Shown one piece after another: positions 61,560 through 64,000 of a DNA stretch of 64,000 nt. The position numbers were made by a program, and so were the translations under genes. Positions within the stretch are counted from its first letter, which is position 1; the number at the start of each line of letters is the position of its first letter. Where the stretch lies: assembly GCF_000226955.1 (NCBI RefSeq), contig NZ_AGFU01000006.1, positions 54,133 through 118,132 of the forward strand. Direction: 5' to 3'. Below the pieces are notes generated by a model, which saw only the letters and a list, made by a program, of their open reading frames with translations, did not search any database and was not told the DNA's origin. The DNA comes from Sphingomonas elodea ATCC 31461 (lineage in GTDB: Bacteria; Pseudomonadota; Alphaproteobacteria; Sphingomonadales; Sphingomonadaceae).

Positions 61560-62111
61560 CTATTGCTTCGGCGCGTCGCTCGAGTCGCGCTTCGGCACCG
61601 AGAAGCGCCCGGTCACTCGGCCGCCACTGTTCTGCGTGTTCGGACCCGCAGGCGCACCCCCGAAGGTCGCGCGGCTGGTATCCAGGTTGATCGTCAGGCG
61701 CGGGCCGGCCGCGTTGGCGACGTTCGATCCCGCCTGCTGCAGCGTGACGTTGCCGATCATGGTGATAATCCGCCGATCGACATCATACACCGCATAGCTG
61801 GAGCGCGCGGTCTGGTTCGGGCGGGTCACGGTGACGCCGCCTGTGGCATCTACCCGCGTCGCCTGGGGCGAACCGCTCACTGCGCTGCCGGTATAGGCGA
61901 TCGTCACGCGCGCGGCGCGCAGCGTCATGTCCGCCTGCTTGATCACGACATTGCCGCTCAGCAGTGCGCGGCTGGCCTTGTCGTCCAGCTGGATGCTGCG
62001 CGCGTCAAAGTCGATCGGGGCGTCCGAGTTGTGGCGCGATTGCCCGGCCGCCGGAACGGCGGCGAGGAGCAGCGGCAGCCCGAGGGCGAGCGAAGCGAGA
62101 GCGCGAGTCAT
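61560..62111 (-). CDS. lptA: Lipopolysaccharide transport periplasmic protein LptA
   Basis: LptA, 183 residues, the periplasmic bridge protein for lipopolysaccharide. A signal peptide ends near VPAAGQ, followed by the OstA-type beta-jellyroll (IDFDARSIQLDDKASRALLSGNVVI by its core ALLSGNVVI, and IITMIGNVTLQQ). The C-terminus is a short Ser/Gly/Lys tail. Its ATG overlaps the lptC stop (ATGA type). The 125-bp gap to lptB contains no gene. Confidence 0.93.
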   Translation of the reverse strand: MTRALASLALGLPLLLAAVPAAGQSRHNSDAPIDFDARSIQLDDKASRALLSGNVVIKQADMTLRAARVTIAYTGSAVSGSPQATRVDATGGVTVTRPNQTARSSYAVYDVDRRIITMIGNVTLQQAGSNVANAAGPRLTINLDTSRATFGGAPAGPNTQNSGGRVTGRFSVPKRDSSDAPKQ

Positions 62112-62755
62112 CAGGGTCTCCTTGCCGGCTTCGGCATCATCCGCAAGTGCGCATTGCCGTCGAGTGAGATCACGCGCTTATCGAGATCGGCGCGAAGGCG
62201 ATCGGCGCGGAACGTGCCGGTCGGGGTGTTGCCGGTCACCGCACCGCCGCTTTCCAGCTGCCGCGTCTTGAGGTCGATCGTCGCGTCATGGGTGTTGAGG
62301 ATATAGCCGTCGGTCGTCTGGAACTTGATCGGGCCGTCGATCATCACCTGGTCGCTGTTCAGATTGTACCGGCCGTGATTCGCCACCAGCGTCGCCGGGC
62401 CATCGGTGAGGCTTAGGCGCGCATTGAGCTCGTTTAGCTGCACCACGGGCTCGGCCGAGCTCTTCTGCACCGCGGAGCCCGCATGCAGTTCGAACTGGCG
62501 GCCCTTCGAATCTTCGCCGCGATAGTCCGCCGCGACGATCTTCAGTCGCTCGGGCGACATTGCCACCTTGTTCTTGTCGAGCACGAAGCTGACATCGCCG
62601 CCCATGAACAGCGGCGCGGAGACGAGGAACGCCGCCAACGCGCCGATCATCACTGGCAGGAACACCAGGGTGACGCGCACGGCGCGATCATGGTTGCTCC
62701 CGGGATGGGCCCAGGCGCGGCGCTGCGTGCGCAATCGAGCGGCGATCTCAGACAT
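62111..62755 (-). CDS. lptC: LPS export system protein LptC
   Basis: LptC, 214 residues, an inner-membrane protein that hands lipopolysaccharide to LptA. It has one N-terminal membrane helix (VTLVFLPVMIGALAAFLVSA) and a periplasmic LptC/jellyroll domain with KIVAADYRGEDSKG and GRYNLNSDQVMIDGPI. The ATG at 62755 starts MSEIAARLRTQ. It is the first gene of the lptC-lptA-lptB-rpoN set and follows rnd by 56 bp. Confidence 0.93.
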   Translation of the reverse strand: MSEIAARLRTQRRAWAHPGSNHDRAVRVTLVFLPVMIGALAAFLVSAPLFMGGDVSFVLDKNKVAMSPERLKIVAADYRGEDSKGRQFELHAGSAVQKSSAEPVVQLNELNARLSLTDGPATLVANHGRYNLNSDQVMIDGPIKFQTTDGYILNTHDATIDLKTRQLESGGAVTGNTPTGTFRADRLRADLDKRVISLDGNAHLRMMPKPARRP

Positions 62756-62811
62756 AGGCTTCCTTGTGGGGAGCCGAAACGATCCAGACAACCACTCGAT
62801 CCGCGCCGCGA

Positions 62812-63432
62812 TCAGGCATGGGCGAAGATATCCGTGTCCGGCCATCCGGCGATGTCGAGTTCGGCCCGCCACGGCAGGAAGTCGAAGCAGGCCTGCGCCA
62901 TCTCCATCCGGCCCTCGCGCTCGAGTCGCTTGTCGAGCTCGACCTTCATGGCGTGGAGGAAGCGGACATCGGACGCGGCATAGTCGCGCTGGGCGTCGGA
63001 CAGCTCCGCACCGCCCCAATCCGACGACTGCTGCTGCTTGGAGATTTCAGCGCCGACCAGCTCGCGCGCGAGGTCCTTGAGGCCGTGGCGATCGGTATAG
63101 GTGCGCACAAGCCGCGAGGCGATCTTGGTGCAATAGACCGGCCCGGCGGTCACGCCGAGGTAGAAGCGGATTGCCGCCAGATCGAACCGCGCGAAGTGAT
63201 AGAGCTTCAGCCGCTCCGGATCGGCCAGCACCGCGCGCAGGTTCGGCGCAGCGTAGTTGGACTGCGGGCCGAAGCGCACCAGATGCTCGTCCCCCGAACC
63301 GTCGGACAGCTGGACCAGGCACAGCCGGTCGCGCGGCGTGATCAGGCCCATCGTCTCGGTGTCGACGGCGATGGAGGCGCCGGGGGCGAACACGCCTTCC
63401 GGCAGGTCTTCTTCGTGGAAATGGACGGTCAT
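62812..63432 (-). CDS. rnd: Ribonuclease D (short alphaproteobacterial form)
   Basis: A 206-residue 3'-5' exoribonuclease of the DEDDy group. The catalytic residues are in VDTETMGL, FARFDLAA and DYAASDVRFL. It lacks the HRDC domains of long RNase D, as is usual in alphaproteobacteria. The ATG at 63432 begins MTVHFHEEDLPEG, the common N-terminus; the frame extends to 63486 without support. Confidence 0.94.
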   Translation of the reverse strand: MTVHFHEEDLPEGVFAPGASIAVDTETMGLITPRDRLCLVQLSDGSGDEHLVRFGPQSNYAAPNLRAVLADPERLKLYHFARFDLAAIRFYLGVTAGPVYCTKIASRLVRTYTDRHGLKDLARELVGAEISKQQQSSDWGGAELSDAQRDYAASDVRFLHAMKVELDKRLEREGRMEMAQACFDFLPWRAELDIAGWPDTDIFAHA

Positions 63433-63784
63433 CGCGCTCGCGTAGCGAGGTTGGCCGCGTACCTCAATGCTTTGCGTTGCCTGCACGACTTTGCATCCCG
63501 CCGATTCGCACGCTATGGCACGGATGCTCTCCCTATAGGCGTTTATGGATCCAACACTGGATGGGTCACGGTGCCCGACGGCGAGAAAACGTCACCACCG
63601 TTGCCCTGCGGACACTTTCCTGCTGCAAACCGGACGATCGCGCGATTTTCGTTCGCGCACCCTGTTTTTTTGGGGTATGACTCTTCCCCGGGCGCTAGGT
63701 TAGCGCCGGAAGACCTGCGTTTTTCGTCCGGCGCTCGGGTTTTGATTGGTAGTTTGTAGGGCGAACCGGGAAGACGAACAGGGC
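63433..63784 (+). promoter_or_regulatory. Leader of the RGG/FG-rich gene with mutually exclusive hairpins
   Basis: This 352-bp gap holds the divergent promoters and, on the plus strand, two hairpins that share bases: GGCGCT/AGCGCC (63691-63707) and the 9-bp AGCGCCGGA/TCCGGCGCT (63702-63735). The second is followed by CGGGTTTTGATT and resembles an intrinsic terminator. The ATG at 63785 lies 49 bases after it. Confidence 0.5.
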
Positions 63785-64000
63785 ATGAGTTTCGATAGAG
63801 GACGTCGCGGCGAGCGCGGTGGGCGCGGCAGGGACAAGCGCGATGGTTTCGGCGACGATAACTTCGGCGGCGGCGGCTTTGGCGGCGGCTTCGAAGATCG
63901 CGGCGGCTTTGGTGGTGGCGGTCGCGGCGGCTTCGGCGGCGGTGGCGGCTTCGGCGGTGGCGGCGGCTTCCGCGGCGGTGGCGGCGGCTTCGGCGGCGGC
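63785..64000 (+). CDS. RGG/FG-rich protein, probably cold-shock family (5' part only)
   Basis: The gene starts at ATG 63785 and runs off the window end; the visible 72 residues have no stop. They begin MSFDRGRRGERGGRGRDKRD and continue as Gly- and Phe-rich repeats with RGG boxes (GGFGGGFEDRGG, GGRGGFGG). In sphingomonads, proteins with this N-terminus continue into a cold-shock domain, but that domain is outside the window, so this assignment is inference. The leader structure fits a regulated RNA-binding protein. Confidence 0.7.
   Translation, partial: MSFDRGRRGERGGRGRDKRDGFGDDNFGGGGFGGGFEDRGGFGGGGRGGFGGGGGFGGGGGFRGGGGGFGGG

Noticed and set aside
63820-64000. Short repeated GGCGGCGGC units resembling a repeat array.
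   Set aside because: They are in-frame Gly codons of the RGG/FG-rich protein, not a CRISPR or satellite.

Overview
The window looks like a chromosomal segment of a Sphingomonas-like alphaproteobacterium (order Sphingomonadales). The base composition is uniformly GC-rich, proteins are rich in Ala, Arg and Gly, RNase E and the rnd-lptC-lptA-lptB-rpoN block are of alphaproteobacterial type, prfB has no programmed frameshift, and several secreted proteins are of kinds mainly seen in sphingomonads. I see no integrase, transposase, phage gene, plasmid gene or CRISPR array, so this is mostly core genome with a few accessory patches.

Layout. 0.1-5.3 kb: homoserine dehydrogenase, two small secreted proteins on the minus strand, fructose-1,6-bisphosphatase II (glpX) and a CocE/NonD hydrolase, closed by a palindromic repeat. 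5.4-12.2 kb (minus): an ABC-2 exporter pair, a DsbA-like thiol oxidoreductase coupled to an M48 protease with TPRs, and RNase E. 12.5-18.1 kb (plus): AmiC-type amidase, PBP1A, RF2 and a lipoprotein-like methyltransferase. 18.1-24.4 kb: L-fucose/L-rhamnose mutarotase, a divergent LacI regulator, a two-component system divergent from an OB-fold secreted protein, and a GH29 alpha-L-fucosidase. 24.7-35.9 kb: tRNA-Leu, an NDUFA9-like protein, UppP, then gltD and gltB separated by two DUF2059 genes, a glutathione transferase and a PEBP protein. 35.9-44.4 kb: a stress-type SDR, two micro-proteins behind a strong sigma-54 promoter match, a diguanylate cyclase, a peroxiredoxin, an outer-membrane phospholipase A, HisN, a GDSL esterase and an AsmA-family protein. 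44.5-49.9 kb: rpmI-rplT, a LysE-family exporter, pheS-pheT, an unknown gene and tRNA-Arg. 50-58.3 kb: DUF445 protein, SDR, a small membrane protein, gyrB, a ligase-associated exonuclease, a SOUL protein and two tandem paralogous secreted proteins. 58.3-64 kb: rnd, the lpt genes, rpoN and an EEP nuclease on the minus strand, then the start of an RGG/FG-rich, probably cold-shock, gene on the plus strand, cut by the window end.

Themes. Envelope biogenesis dominates (AmiC, PBP1A, UppP, LptABC, AsmA, phospholipase A, M48 protease, Dsb-like protein), together with translation (RF2, L35, L20, PheST, two tRNAs), RNA turnover (RNase E, RNase D) and glutamate synthesis (GltBD). No single unmistakable new system is present. 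The parts most worth following up are the sigma-54-linked micro-protein operon near 37 kb, the two mutually exclusive hairpins in the leader at 63.7 kb, the nested palindromes before gltD, the response-regulator-type repeats at 22.0 kb, and the interrupted gltD-gltB operon. All functional calls come from reading motifs by eye; no database search was run.
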